A DNA stretch of 64,000 nt from Brachycybe producta. Lineage: Eukaryota; Arthropoda; Diplopoda; Playtdesmida; Andrognathidae. The position numbers and the translations under genes were made by a program. Position 1 is the first letter of the stretch, and each line of letters starts with the position of its first letter. Positions 12,421 to 25,192 of this stretch are shown here, one piece after another. The notes under the pieces are model-generated. The model was not told where the DNA came from and made no database searches. It was given only the letters and a program-made list of their open reading frames with translations. The stretch lies in assembly GCA_036925085.1 (NCBI GenBank), contig JAUPFP010000034.1, forward strand, positions 2,270,001 to 2,334,000, written 5' to 3'.

Positions 12421-13132
12421 TTCCAATATGTGCTGGTTGTGAGCTTTTGACGGTTACCTTATAAAAATACCAACTTGATGATGATGATGTTTTCTGCAAC
12501 TCGTTTCTTCTCCTGATCGCGCGGTGACTGCACGAAGATTCGAGTTACAGAAGTAGTCGGATGGCGATCGATTGCGATCATCCTTCTGTGGAGGGGTGTA
12601 ATCTTTGCAGAAGGATGGTGGCCATCGCTCCTGGTCGACGCTGATATGCATCTTCCTTTGTTGTTACCCAATTGAAGATGCTGTAGCTGCTCCAGGATCT
12701 GTATGTCTCCTTGCCTTATGGTGTCTCCGGCCTCTGTAGAGAAGTATTACAGTAGTTTCCAAACATAAAGACAATGCAGATTTCCATTATAAACACTTTA
12801 TTCATTCTTGTATGGAAACACTCAAGTTTACAAGAATGAATTGTTAATCAAAGTTGTGTCCTCATGCCCATGATGTGGTACGGATAAGAATCTACATAAT
12901 ACAAAGTTGAGCAAAGAGAAGGACGACGAACAAAGAGGAACATGGTCCTTTTATACCTTGGACCTGTGTACACTTACGAGGTGTAACCAGGTCCATGTGA
13001 CCATGGTCCTAAGACTATCAATCCGCCACTTCGATATGAGTCAGAAGTGTGAGTCAGAGAGGAGGGAGGGACAAGCAGGAGTTGTTCCCCCCCCAGGCTA
13101 TGGTTTTGGCGGGATTGGGAGTTACTGGGTGT
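12421..13132. other. GC-richer block of unknown origin
   Basis: Between 12490 and 13120 base composition is visibly richer in G+C than the surroundings, without a recognised domain. An inverted pair, cattcttgtatggaaacact/acaagaatgaat, sits at 12800-12838 and ggtcctttta..ggacc / caggtccatgtgaccatggtcc boxes at 12945-13010. It may be an old retroelement or a degraded exon-bearing insert; I could not assign it. Confidence 0.35.
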
Positions 13133-13291
13133 TACTTCAGTTGGCTCCGCCCTTGTTATGACGACCGGCAACTTATAATTGGTTTGTTGTGTGGTTCGAC
13201 GTTGAAAAGGGTAGGAGCATGTGACGTCAGACTACATAACCAACCAATTAGGAGTTGCGTTCGTCATAAAAAGGGCGGAGCCAACTGAAGT
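13133..13291. mobile_element. GGGCGGAGCCAACTGAAG hairpin MITE
   Basis: Ends acttcagttggctccgccc and gggcggagccaactgaag. The interior has tgacgtcag and aaccaatta motifs shared with the 16.1 and 63.2 kb elements. Confidence 0.88.
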
Positions 13292-13385
13292 TCTCCCCGA
13301 TTTCTAAATGCCTGTCATAATCAGGGTTCTCATACATTTTCGCTCACTTCATGCTGCACTCACAGGCGTAAATGTATGTGCTAAC

Positions 13386-13497
13386 ACACACACAGCATCC
13401 AATTGCAATCAGAAACACGTACACACACCATCCAATTGCAATCAGAAACACGCACACACAGCATCCAATTGCAACCAGAAACACGCACACACGCTCA
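13386..13497 (+). repeat. 33 bp minisatellite, three units
   Basis: Unit atccaattgcaatcagaaac followed by a CA-rich tail, three times with few substitutions. Confidence 0.9.
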
Positions 13498-15021
13498 TGT
13501 ACATGTGTCTGATTTACAGAACTCTCTGAATGCATAGAAAATATATTTTGAAAAATATTTCTAAGGGGATAGAGTAGATTTTTTTTTTACTTCACTTTAG
13601 CTTTTATTATGCATAAATTTTAAGTAACATCTCATATTCAATGCACGCCAATGGATGTTTTATACTTAAGAGACTTTAGACGTAGATAAATAGCGTCTAT
13701 TTCTTGAGCATTTTAATTTTTTCCCTTTCTTTCTTTCTTCTTCTTTTTCAAGTTGAAATAATGTTTCTACTCGTTTGAGGCTTTAAGAATTATGAATGCA
13801 GTCTTTTTTTTTGTTTTCTTTTTCCAAACGGTTATCTCTTTAAAAATTCTTTAATTAAACTTAAATGAAAATAGGGGCAAGTAATTTTATTTTTATTTCT
13901 AGGTCTGTTTATTTACTTAACTTTTATGTTTGTAGCATTTAGAAAAATGTTTCTTTACAATGAAACAATATGATGATGATGATGATGATGATGATTCGTA
14001 TGTTTCTAAGCAAGAATAAAGCGTTTATATTTCTATATTTACATAAAATTAAATAGGGCAGCAGTAGCAGCGGCTTGCAAAGCTTTGCTTAACATTTGAA
14101 ATTTTTACCAACATATATAATGGTGTTAGTGAAATAATTGCATTAAAGCAGGCTTTTTTCTATGTAGGTTTGTATGGTTTGCCTATATGCAAGGGGGGGG
14201 ATAGGGGGATAAGAAGACTGGTGGTGGTGGTGGTCGTGGACACAAATGGAATGTTTTATTTGCTAGTGTGACGGCGGCCACTCGTTCATTTAGCTGCTGT
14301 TGTTGTAGTTGTTATTCATTGGAAGGTTTACAAAACTTTCGATAAACCTTTCAGTTGACTACTACCACAATAAACATTTATTACTTTTTGCCTTTTCTTC
14401 TCTTTCTTCTCCATCATTCGACGGTGGCCATTTTTCTCATTTCTAGCAGATAAAATAATGCTTGCATTTTCTAAGGCCGGTTCCACACTAACATACATTT
14501 TCTAAAAACAAAACAAAAACAAATTGAGGTCTAGTCCGCGAACCTTTTAGTGAGCCCAACTCACTTAAAATTGATGTGGCCTATAAAGACCACCAGGCCC
14601 ACCAAAAACCAATGGGCTGTGCTTTTTTTTCTTTAAAATTCCACAAAGCTCAGAGTTTTAAGGGCTTTTTTTTTCTCTATAAAATTGCCAGTGAATCAAT
14701 TTGAGATAGAAATTCATTATAAGTTTTATTTTATTACATCTATTTGTAGTTATTATTTATAACCTAGCACTTAGCATATATAGGCTTGAAGTGTATTTGC
14801 CTGTTTGTCTTATTTTTTCTCCAATATAATCATCTTTTTAAGCCTTATATTTTCCGCCGCCTCCTCCTCCCTTCACACACTTTTCTAGTAAAAGCAATTA
14901 AAAACATCATGTTAAAAAAATTGCAATGACATTTGATTGATTTCGTTTTTAAAATGGTCACAACAGACAGGAAAATAATAATAGTAGTAGTAGTAGCAGT
15001 AGTAGAAGGAGGAGCATAGGA

Positions 15022-15022
<1 letters not shown>
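13498..15022. other. No gene seen; simple repeats
   Basis: (GAT)n at 13970-13996, GGT repeats near 14219-14232. No supportable gene. Confidence 0.5.

Positions 15023-15111
<89 letters not shown>
15023..15111. repeat. (TA)n microsatellite
   Basis: About 88 bp of uninterrupted alternating TA. The two minus-strand ORFs crossing it (Y-I repeats) are artefacts. Confidence 0.98.
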
Positions 15112-15114
<3 letters not shown>

Positions 15115-15644
15115 ATGATAAAAGGTGATGTGTTTTGCAAATGAAAATGGATGGTTTCAAATAGAAAAGAAAGATTTTTTATGTCAGACGTCAATAAAAG
15201 ATGGCTTCTTCCAATTGTGTAGTAGTAGTAGGTGAATTGTAACCTTTTCTTTTCAGGTTTATTACCTTCACAGGTCATGTTTTAAAAAAAAAAAACGTTA
15301 CATGGTTTAGTTACTTGATGGCGCCACATTGGCTTTTGATTTCTTTATTCATGCAGAAAAAAAAGATGCTGCCTCATAATATAAACTTATTGTGTAACAA
15401 AATCTATGATGTACTATGTATGTATAGCTTATATATTTATTCGAATATGTGTGTGTGTGTGTGTATGTCTGAGAGTGTGTATAGAATGAATACAAGTTTG
15501 CAATAGCTGATCAAGCGCATGCTACAGGGTGGCTCAATAAGTCAGGCAGACTCATAGGTTGATAAATAACTGAAGAACGGAGAAGCCCGAGGGTGTATCA
15601 ACTTCTGAGGTCCGGTGTACAAAATGTTACTGGTTGTTGGCGAT
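15112..15644. other. No gene seen
   Basis: Contains acagggtggctcaataagtc at about 15525, which resembles a mariner-type terminus, but no partner end was found. Confidence 0.4.
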
Positions 15645-16042
15645 AGCTTTGCTCTATTTGATTTTGCCCAATAGGAATGCAGTAGTTTCTCTCGTGAACA
15701 GTATTTTCCCATTTATTAAAAAAATAGCTGTGAATGCCAAGCTTTATCGATATCTATGGAGGGTCATTACTTTGGTTTGATGATGGACGAAGAACTCTTC
15801 ATCTAAGGTTTGATGAAATATTGATAAAAAAAATAATTTTGTTTAAATGTGTTTTTTATTATTTTTTTCTATTTTTATCATATTTTAATTAAATTCAATA
15901 CATTTTTTTATTTTTACAGCAAAAAGCGAAAAGCAGCTTTAGTATTCTGTTTAGTGTACTATTGATTCTGAAGAAGCGGGTTTTATATGTGGCAAGAATA
16001 AAATACTGCATTCCAATTGGACAAAATCAAATGGAGCAAATC
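15645..16042. mobile_element. 'gattttggccaatagga' MITE, copy 2 (inverted relative to copy 1)
   Basis: Ends tttgctctatttgattttgc and ttggacaaaatcaaatggag. Internal aaaaatagctgtgaatgcca matches the inverse of copy 1 at 11420. Longer than copy 1 by about 85 bp. Confidence 0.85.
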
Positions 16043-16103
16043 TATCGTTAACGACCTGTATAATGTTTGCGAACACTTGAGTTCATGTCAGGTCCAAGTG
16101 TTT

Positions 16104-16338
16104 ATGTGGTAGTGAACGGAACAGCACCGTGAAATCTGCAACCGCGTCATAGCTCCGCCTTTGTTATGACGACTGGTAACTTCTAATTGGCTGGTTATGA
16201 AGTCTGACGTTGAAAAGGGCGGAGCATGCGAGGTCAGACTTCATAACCAGCCAATTAGAAGTTACCAGTCGTCATAATAAGGACGGAGCCATGACGCGGC
16301 TGCAGATTTCACGGTGCTGCGCCGTTCACTACCACATA
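16104..16338. mobile_element. Foldback MITE of the GGGCGGAG family
   Basis: Arms of about 110 bp: atgtggtagtgaacgg ... ttctaattggctggttatga mirrored by tcataaccagccaattagaa ... ccgttcactaccacat. The near-perfect arms suggest a relatively recent copy. Confidence 0.9.
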
Positions 16339-17190
16339 TACATGTGGTTCATGAATCTAGCATTGGTTTATGGGGGTAGGAATTTAACAGAAGCGCCATA
16401 TATCATTTATAGTCTCCATTTTTATAAAAAAAATGTCACTTATAGAGGTTGGTTTCTATAACGTTCTCAATAATCTATTGGATGGAACTAAATTTAGAGG
16501 CATGCGAGAGGCCCGGATCTTACACCACTGGATTTGTTACCTCTGGGTATATTTTGTCTGTATTTTTAAATAGGAAACAATATTGAACACATTGAGAGAT
16601 TAAGATTTCTATTGTCATTTTTATTGTTTCTATAATGCCACACATATGACTCCCCCGTAGATTAACAATTATAAAGCCCATTAAGAGCCCGTTTTTCAGA
16701 ATGCACGGTACATTCCGGAACTGATGAGGAATCATTTTATTAAGGTGTGACCATTTTATTTTATTTTTTTTGCTAAGTTTTCCATTCAAAAAGGACGTGT
16801 TAGAGGCTACAGTTGCCCCGTATCTTGGGTAGTTGAAAGGTGCTAGTGACTAGAGAAGTATAGCCTTTAATAATTGGACGCATAAAACATACTTATGATA
16901 GTTTTATTTATTAGTATCAGTATAAAATGAAATTCTACATATTTAATCTGATATCAATCATTGGTATCGATTTTCTTTTAGAATTGTAGGTTTCTTTAAG
17001 AGTAACTGTTGCTCAGTATAGTTATGGGGTCTATATTTATAATAATACATTATATATGCAGGTGGTTTTTAATGGCAACAACTCATTTGGAAACTTGTCA
17101 ATGTGAGATTTATGGCCAGGTGTTTGGAAGCGTTGTTTTCTTTGGTGTAGGCCTATCAATTCCAAAAAAAAGGTTGTATTGTTGCATATA
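16339..17190. other. No gene seen
   Basis: AT-rich spacer; ORFs at 16520-16789 and 17009-17191 show no family features. Confidence 0.5.
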
Positions 17191-17862
17191 AAGGGTGTTC
17201 ATAAAGTCCTTTTGCAGTTTCATTTTTTTTTTACTAACTTCACGTCTATATAAAATAGAAACAATCCGTAAAATGCAAAATTTATTCAAGATTTAACATG
17301 TTTAATTCTAGAAAATGTTAACTTCTGACAGATACACCATCTTTTTTGAATACAAAGGATAACACGTCTCTGAAGTTCATCTAACACTTTCTGCAGTTGT
17401 GTTTCAGTGATATATTAGCTACAAGATGACAAAGATCGTTTAGTGAAAGTATTTTTTTTGGCCTTTTCTAAGGAGCCTTGTAAAGGACTTGCGAGATATT
17501 TTTTTTTTAAATCTGGACATGTCGACTTTTAATTTCTTTTATTCGGCCGTGTTAATTATCCCATGTTGTGCGCACCATATACTCTAATAATTAAATTATT
17601 GCTACTGCAAGAGGGTGCTTGCAATAATTTAATTATTAGAGTATGGTGCACATAACATGGCATAATTAACATGGCATAATTAACAAGGCCGAATAAAAGA
17701 GATTAAAAGTCGCTATGTCGAGATTTAGAAAAAAAAAATGTTTGCAAAAGTCCTCTGCAGTGCTCCATACCTTTCGGTCGCATTTCACAGTGTTTATATC
17801 TAATATATGGAAGAGACTGTTTTTACAAATTGTAACTGCACAAGTGCACTATAGACACCCTG
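17191..17862 (-). mobile_element. Tc1/mariner-like element interrupted by a foldback
   Basis: Flanked by TA (17189-17190 and 17863-17864). Ends aagggtgttcataaagtcc and, inverted, cagggtgtctatagtgcac. A minus-strand stretch at 17350-17415 reads TQLQKVLDELQRRVILC, with a counterpart at 38330-38400 (IQLQNVIGELQIRYY), consistent with the C-terminal part of a mariner-type transposase. The other copy lacks the foldback present here at 17472-17766. Confidence 0.65.
17472..17766. mobile_element. Foldback nested in the mariner-like element
   Basis: Ends ggagccttgtaaaggacttg and, inverted, ggagcactgcagaggacttt. Long arms include attcggccgtgttaatta/taattaacaaggccgaat and ctctaataattaaattatt on both sides. 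The ends match the family at 6477-7029. Confidence 0.85.
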
Positions 17863-17864
17863 TA

Positions 17865-18676
17865 TGTGCTGTTTTTTTCTTGTGTGTGTATATTTCTGGT
17901 TAACACCAAAGTAGCTCTAATCCTGGTCCCATATAGATATAAAGAATTTCTGAATCTACGTTTGACAGACCATCAATCAGGTCACGGTTTTTTTTGACGA
18001 CAAACAGAATAAAAAGCCGATCAGAATAATACATTTTTTTTTTGCAAAGTCTTAGACACAAGTTGAACAAATTTTTATTTTAAGGTTGACAAAAAGAATA
18101 GTCATGAGATGCCTCATAAAGTAATGCAACGTCAATGCAAGGTCGTTTTTTCTATTGCTTCATGATTTGTGTGTTCTTGTCGGGTTATCATTATTCGTAC
18201 CATAAATGAGTTGCGAAAATTATTTTTTTAATTTAAGAATCTAGAGAGACTAGTTTTCACACACCCATGAAACATGGTCGATTTTGCGGTTCCAGAGTTA
18301 CTCCAAGGGCTCTAGCAACCAAACGCCAATTTGAAACCTCACAAATTGCCTTAATATCCGAAGAACATATTGAGGAATACATACAGTATATATAATTTAT
18401 CTTAAAATTCAAAAATGCTTCTGAAGAACCGAAAGAGAGGCTAGCGAAATTAACCTTCAAGCAAAATGAAAAAATTGAAACATTTGAAACAAAATGAAAA
18501 CATTTTGAAATATTGCAACCAAACAACTTTAATACCTGACCACAGCATTCAAAAAGAGATTGCAATTTCAATTATCGTCAAAAATTCAATTTAAATACAA
18601 CTAAAGGTAGCTAGAATTAAGACCCATGTTTTTGGGAGCAAATCAAATTTCACTTAACATTACGTCTGTGCGGCCT
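17865..18676. other. No gene seen; MITE fragment
   Basis: At 18115-18150 'aaagtaatgcaacgtcaatgcaaggtcg' resembles the 19981-20126 MITE. The rest is spacer; the ORF at 18257-18571 has no recognised domain. Confidence 0.4.
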
Positions 18677-18834
18677 CGGTTATTCTTTCGATTAGCAGCC
18701 ACTTAGCCTCTATGCATTAGCTTATGAAGCTTTTCGCCTTATTACGCTCTTTCAGCGCAACCTTTTATACACTTCCACACACATGTGGCCTGAGACTAGA
18801 AGCTTTACGTGGCCGCTACTCGAAAGAATACCCA
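18677..18834. mobile_element. MITE with ~26 bp terminal inverted repeats
   Basis: Ends ggttattctttcgattagca and, inverted, gggtattctttcgagtagcg. About 158 bp. Confidence 0.75.
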
Positions 18835-19980
18835 TAAATAGCAAGAATCTAATGAAAATTCATTAAAGAAATCTGTAAAAGAAATCCACAAACATTTTTT
18901 TGAATTGCAAGAATCTGCAAGAAACAGCAGAAATCTGATAGAAATTCGCAGAATTTAAAAAAAAAGGAACCTATAAAGAAGAAATTCAACAAGAAACATA
19001 GCAATCTTGAGCAACAGTTGCTAAAATAAAATAAAAGTGATATTTCAAGTCATCCTTTCAAAGTTAGAGATTTTGTGTGGATTTTTTTTTTTACATTGTG
19101 ATGAGGATGCTTAAAAAAGTGCCCATTTTTTTGGCACGCGTGCCTAATGTTGGTCATCAGTATTGATGCATAGTAAAGCAAGATAAATGACATTGTCTTT
19201 GTTGTGTTTATATTCTGATATATCCGTCTCTGACTGAGCTTTGTGTATGTTTTTGTTACATTGAGGTATTTGAAAAGTGTCTTTACGTACTTTTTTTTTT
19301 CTCTATGTATACAGATATATATATATATAGGGCCCTCTATACTGGCTATTGTATAGGGACTTTGAGAAAGGAAAAAAAAATTCCCCATTGAATTTTTGCC
19401 AGAAGTCTGAAAGAATTCTAGCGAATTTTCAATTTACCACTAACCCATACTTGTAGTAGGGTTTTTTTTTTTACCTTTTCTTTCTTGTTTTCTTTTCTTT
19501 TGTCTCTTCTTTTACTCTGACATTAAAAGTCTATACACTTTTTCTCTCTCTGTGTGTGTTTTATTTTTTTGTCCTACTTTTTCTTTCCCCTCTCTTTTTC
19601 ATTTTGTTGCGGACTTTAATGGAAATTTGTCGTTTTCTTCTTCTTCAATTTGGTTGTCAACATTCAATGTATTTATTTTTCACAATCTTAGCCTTAAAAC
19701 GTCTTCCAAACTCTCTCGCCCATCAAATCTCATCATGCAACTTTGCAAAGTAGAAAAAAAAAATCATCATCCAGAAATAGTCAAATATCTAATTTCAAAT
19801 ATGCATTTTTAAAATTACAAGTAGGGCTTATAGCTGTTTTTTTATATACCTTGTAAGGATGTGTTTATATTTTACATTATGTTGGTGCTAAAATGAAGTA
19901 TCAGTATAATCAGTCATTCTACAGATTTGCTAGCCCATGTGGACAACAACGAATTTGATAGTAAATCTATACATGACTTT
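18835..19980. other. No gene seen
   Basis: 'agaaatctg' purine-rich direct repeats at 18840-18990, then pyrimidine-rich tracts. No coding support. Confidence 0.5.
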
Positions 19981-20126
19981 GTTCACACCATGAAGTAATT
20001 TTAGAAGCAATGCAAGGTCGCTCTCTCTACTCTGTATGCAAGTAGTGTCTGCGTATTTGAACAATACACATGCGCAGTAGAGAGTGCGTCCTTGTGGTGC
20101 TTCTGCATTACTTGATAGTGTGTACC
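19981..20126. mobile_element. Hairpin MITE with internal 'actgcgcatgtg'
   Basis: Ends gttcacaccatgaagtaatt and, inverted, ggtacacactatcaagtaat. Internal gcaaggtcgctctctctact mirrors agtagagagtgcgtccttg. Related sequence at 24756-24893 and 18115-18150. Confidence 0.82.
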
Positions 20127-21062
20127 TGGCCTTAGATGCTAGTAATTAATGTACTGTAGAATTTCTGTAACATTTGGGTTGTTTAGTACGTAGTTTTATT
20201 ATAGAAACAGACAGTATGTTTGGCAGACACTTTTGTGTCAGCTCCTTTGATGTAGGCAACAAGAAGAAAATGGCGGGACTCAATGGTGGCTTCATTTGCT
20301 GGTGGTTGTATACCTTTATGTCGGGCTACAGTGACTTCTATCTGGATACATTATGCCAGTTATGTTGCGCGTCCAAAATGAATTCAATAATATTATGTTC
20401 AGTTCTACAATGGATTTTGCTGACCGCCTTTGGTGGCAGTGCTGCACCTTCAAAATAAAAACCTTAATCGCTTGTTCGCTTCTAGGTACAGACTGAGCTA
20501 TGTTTTCCATTTGAAGCTGGAAACAGAGAAACAAGCAAACACCGGATACTCTGGCGATGTTGCTTTGCATCCAAGAAGACGTTTCCAGTCGTAGAGAAAC
20601 ATGCCAGGCGAGGACAGGATTACCGGGTTAAGGGTCGGGTGGAGTGGGCAAGTGCCAGGTGCATATTCTATAATAGAAATGCAACAGAAGACTGTAAGCC
20701 CTAACCATTTATCGAGGACATGTTTTCGTTTTTGCCCAGGGGGCATGTGCATACCTTAACCCATCTTTGTCGCGACAATGGTTCTGGCGTTTCTGTCGGT
20801 TATCGCCCGATCTGTGCAGGGCTTTACTGGTTGTGTACATTGTCTAGGTTTGTATGATTAAGTGGCCACGCATGCGCATTAGATTTTCTCACTTTTTTAG
20901 CTAGTGAAAATACTGTCTTGTTTTTATCCTGTGACGTGGTTTAACAAATTGTCTGGGAATTATGCAGAATATGTGAAATTTCCAACTTGACTATAACATA
21001 ATGGTTTACATTTTTTTTTTCAAAATATGGTTATTCTTAAAAATGGGTTTTATTTTACTCAT
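20127..21062. other. No gene seen; GC-richer stretch and one dispersed fragment
   Basis: 20200-20830 is GC-richer with no recognised protein. 20938-20998 (ttaacaaattgtctgggaat..atgcagaat) is a fragment of the repeat that is tandem at 34.2-35.0 kb. Confidence 0.45.
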
Positions 21063-21696
21063 TAGATGCTTTGCGAACTGTAAAACGAAATGTGAGAAAA
21101 TACGAAATACATTAAAAATACGATATATTTAAAATTATTTCGTATTTTCAGTCTAATTTTACAAGTGTCGTTACGATATTTTTTCTATTTTTCGTGACGA
21201 AACATTTCTTATATTTCGTTACCACGAAAAAGTCGCGCATGCACGTTTGTTGACATTTTGGTCAAAAAAGCAGCCATTTTTTTTTCCCACTTCAAACAAA
21301 CGATAGAATATTTTGAAGAAATTAGTGCATGTAATCTCCAGGAAAGTATTAAATTTACTCAACAAAAAGCAGCAGATGTTAGGTTAAAGGTAGGTTATAA
21401 TATTTAATTGTTTATTGTTACTTTTTATTTATTTGCTGTTATTACCATTTCCATCCCTTGTTGTCGCCGTTGTGATTTCTGGTTTTAGTAATGCACATAG
21501 GTACTTTTTGTTTCAGGTTTTAATTGTAGCCAAAAATGTCATATTTCGTGTTTTATTTTAATTTTTTTCGTTTTGGCAGAACGCAAACCATTAACGAAAT
21601 TTAATTACGAAATAAATAAAAAACGAATTTAATTAAAAATATATCGTTTTCATTTTATTTCGTGTATTTTTTGGACGAAAAATCGCAAAGCATCTA
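21063..21696. mobile_element. TIR element, 14 bp tagatgctttgcga ends
   Basis: tagatgctttgcga at 21063 and its inverse tcgcaaagcatcta ending 21696. Subterminal regions are packed with cgaaat/atttcg boxes on both sides. 634 bp with no transposase. Confidence 0.75.
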
Positions 21697-22830
21697 TTAT
21701 AACAAAACGATGGTGTTGTTATGTAACTCTTTAATATGGAAATGTTCATTTAACCAAAAAAAAAAAGCAGTTGCGTTTTTTGTTGAACCACTTTAAAGTG
21801 AAATGGTTTTTTTTTTCTTCTGCCTTTTGAATTTTCACTTTTTGAGCTAACATTGGGAATACCACTTACATTATAGAAACACAAATGTCTTTTTCTAAAG
21901 CTATTGTGAGGGGAGGTAAAACGCCTTTTTTTACTTCTGCAAATGGAGCTATTACATTTGAATGTGACAAAATTGTAGTTTGCGATTCTAAAGAAAAACG
22001 ACAAATGTTTTTACGTGTCGAGTTTTCTTGAATCATTTTCTAAGATTTGTCCCCCCCCCCCCCCCCAAAAAAAAAGACACATTTTGTTTTCATTATGTTG
22101 TTTTTTTTTTCTTCCTTGAAACTTTAAATTGCGTTTTAGTACACGATTTGTATACAAGTATTATTATTATAAACTATTTAAGGACTAATTCTACTTTTTC
22201 AGGCACTTTTCAATAGTCTGTTTTTTTTATATATATCAACTATACACTTGAGTTGCAGTTTCAACATAACATGAATGTTATGGCTTGAATTTATTTCATT
22301 TTACATGCTTATTTATCATTGGCAAACTACTTGCTCATGTTATGGTAAATAACAATGAGGGTGATTCAGAAAGTTTGAATAGTTTAATTTTGGCAACTAG
22401 TGAAACTAGTGTGAGAGAGAGAGAGAGAGAGAAAAAAACTGGGGTTTGTTTTTAAATTAATGAAATGTGGGGGTTGCCTCTACATTTAAAGCAGATGCAA
22501 CAATTGCAATTACTCTTACCAATTTAGTAGTTTATCTTGTCAATCTTCAGAAGTTACTGCAGTTGTTTTGAGACACAATTATCGACTTTTTGAAATGCTT
22601 TCAACATGATGTTCAAAAAGGAATTATATGAATTTAGTTTCGTTTTGAAAAGGATCTTTTGAAACAAATAATTATATCCTCGGTTTGCAAGAAGAGTCAC
22701 ACAACTAAAAAAAAGGAAATTTTTCAGCAAATCAATTTGAAAAATGTTGTTATACAAAATGTTGAATTATACTTTTTTATTAGCAAATGGTCTTTGAGTT
22801 TCATAAGTCTCTTAATGTCTTATTTGTCTA
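21697..22830. other. No gene seen; C run and (GA)n
   Basis: C homopolymer at 22051-22066 and a short (GA)n near 22414-22431. No gene. Confidence 0.5.
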
Positions 22831-23337
22831 CTGGGCCCTATTCCACAAAACGACTAGAATTATAAGTTACAAATTACATGTAATAGTACCTATAAATATG
22901 GTCTGATACTTTAATATTGAGTTTCGCATAGAAACTGATGCTGCCTGTAGATTTCACTAACAACTACAACTACTACAAGTTTCTGCTACATGTCATACAA
23001 AATGGCGTTGTAGGAGGGCAAAATGTTGTTGTTAAGAAACAATGTCATGAATACTCATGAAAACTTTTTACAATCAACTTTAACAGAGGAGTCTCTATGG
23101 AAGACGTTTTCCTAAGATAGGCCCTGTTGAACCCAGAAAAAAAACTACGAGAGGTCGAATCTGGTCCCGGGTTGCCGGCATCTAATGCTGTACATCAACC
23201 GGCCTTGGACCGTCATCGCTTTTAAGACAGTAAAAATTACAAGTTACATGTAATGGTTTCAAGGAACACAATATTTTATATTAGTGGAATTTACAAGTGT
23301 AATTATTAGCCCATACTTTTTGTGTAATAGGGCCCAG
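22831..23337. mobile_element. TIR element with GGGCCC ends
   Basis: Ends ctgggccctattccacaaaa and, inverted, ctgggccctattacacaaaa (one mismatch in 20). Subterminal acaaattacatgtaat / ttacaagttacatgtaat. 507 bp, non-coding. Confidence 0.85.
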
Positions 23338-24755
23338 TTCTCTAGTGGGGGGGGGGAGTATGTTGTAAGTAGTTTTTCATATACAGTATATGCTACTCTT
23401 CCAGATAAAAGAGGCTTACTTTTAATAGTTAATTTTTTTTTTTGTAGATATCTCAAAATCGATGAAGTTTTTTTTAGATGTGTCACTCTTGCAAACCATA
23501 CAATATACAGAAAGCCTGAACAAGAAAGAATATTGACAGGTTTTAAGCAAGGAACTGGTAGCTAACCAATCATCAATCAGAACAAATTAGAAAAAGATGA
23601 TGATTCCACTGCTCATTTATATAATTGAACCAGTAATCTAGAGTTGACAAATAGTAAAGAGACTATCACATTTTTCAAATAAGTTATTATACTTTTGAGT
23701 TGTATAAATTTTATTTTGAAAATGTTTTATTTATGCAAATGACAAATGTGAAAATTGCAAGCTGGCGTTTTATTTTTTAGTAGCTGTCACTTGAAAAAGA
23801 TAATTTCACTTTTTAAATGTTCAACATGGGGAATGCAAATAAGTATAAAACTGATAAATTTTGACACCTTTTGTGTTTTGTTCTTTTTAAAAAAAACTTA
23901 CTCAGAATGTTGATGTTGATGACGATGTCAATTAACACCATTTTTCTACATTGGGGGGCATCTGAGCAAAGGACAGTAAAGGTTATAGATCGTTATTTTG
24001 GGTTTCATTTCTAATGAATATCATCTCCATTGCAATTCCATTGAGAGAATAAAAAGAGACTGACAACTAATGTGACTTGTCTTAAGAATGTGAGTCTGTT
24101 TCATCTTATTATTGTACCACAAATGGGATTTTTTGTTGTTGTTTATATTGAAATTTGTTTCTTTGCATGAAGTTTTCATGTCAAAGTTGTCCAACAACAA
24201 TATTATGGCTGACTTTTAAGTGGGTTAGAGAGAAAAGACAGAGATAAATGTAGTTTTAGAATGTGATAAAATATGACATTAAATGTGTCAGATAACCCCT
24301 TCTGTTCTAAAACCTGTGATGTGTTTGTGAGGCTTTTGACCCCGGTGTTAAGTCCATCTTTAATGAATATAATTAAACTTTTTTTTTTTACTTTTCTAAA
24401 ACACATTTAAAACAATCTTTTGTTTTGTTTCATGAGATATTTCGTTTAATGTGAATAGAGATGGTGTTTTAGTTTCTCTTTTTCGTAAATGCAATAGTTA
24501 AAGTATAGAATCAGTTATTTTACACATTCACTAGTCAAGAGTGAAATACCAACAAATTTGTAATAAATAGAGAGCAACCATATATTTTTTTTTATTCAGA
24601 AAAAAAAAATACTGGTTGGAGGCTAGAGTTTTACATTTGACAGATCACAGATACTGATTTGCGTAGTGATAAGAAAACTCCAGTTTCTGACCGATCTTTT
24701 TTGATTTGATGATTGGAAGAAAGCAAAACTGCATAAAGCATAATGCGTTTTGTAC
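23338..24755. other. No gene seen; dispersed motif copy
   Basis: The gaaccagtaatctagagttgac motif is at 23625-23647. The two ORFs at 23259-23565 overlap on opposite strands and look random. Confidence 0.5.
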
Positions 24756-24893
24756 AACGTAAAGTAATGCAGTAACAATGCAAGGTCGCTGTCTACTGCG
24801 CATGTGTACAATGCAGTGCACACCAGAGTTCGGTTGCTGTATTTTGCACGATGCACGAGTTAATATTGACTCATGGTGTGCACGCGACCTAAT
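24756..24893. mobile_element. Relative of the 19981-20126 MITE
   Basis: 'aaagtaatgcagtaacaatgcaaggtcg' and 'actgcgcatgtgtacaatg' match that family. The right side ends ggtgtgcacgcgacct. Confidence 0.6.
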
Positions 24894-24900
24894 TATTATG

Positions 24901-25192
24901 GCTCGGATTTTTATGCAATATCAAGCAAATGTTTCTGATACTCTGGCTCATTAAGGGCCAATTGTGAAGTAACAATCTCATTTAGATCAACCAACACAAT
25001 TTTGTTGTTTTTCTCAATCAAAAACACTGGTTAGAGGCTAGAACTCTAGGTGACAACTGATAGTAACCAGACATTTAGTCTCTAGCCTGCCTTTTTGATT
25101 AACAAAAAACAAGAATTGCATTTGCTCTAATGATGCTAGCATTTGAGGCACAAATTGAGAAACATTTGCTTGATATTGCATAAAAATCCGAG
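24901..25192. mobile_element. ~290 bp MITE family C, copy 1
   Basis: Inverted ends gctcggatttttatgcaata and tattgcataaaaatccgagc, with aagcaaatgtttct continuing the match. Internal ggttagaggctaga and its mirror tctagcctgcc. Copies 2 and 3 are at 45130-45405 and 47997-48300. Confidence 0.92.

Noticed and set aside
14912..15278. Two minus-strand ORFs of 82 and 106 codons
   Set aside because: They consist mostly of Tyr-Ile repeats read through the (TA)n microsatellite.
15525..15545. Mariner-like terminus acagggtggctcaataagtc
   Set aside because: No matching inverted end was found within about 2 kb, so the element cannot be delimited.
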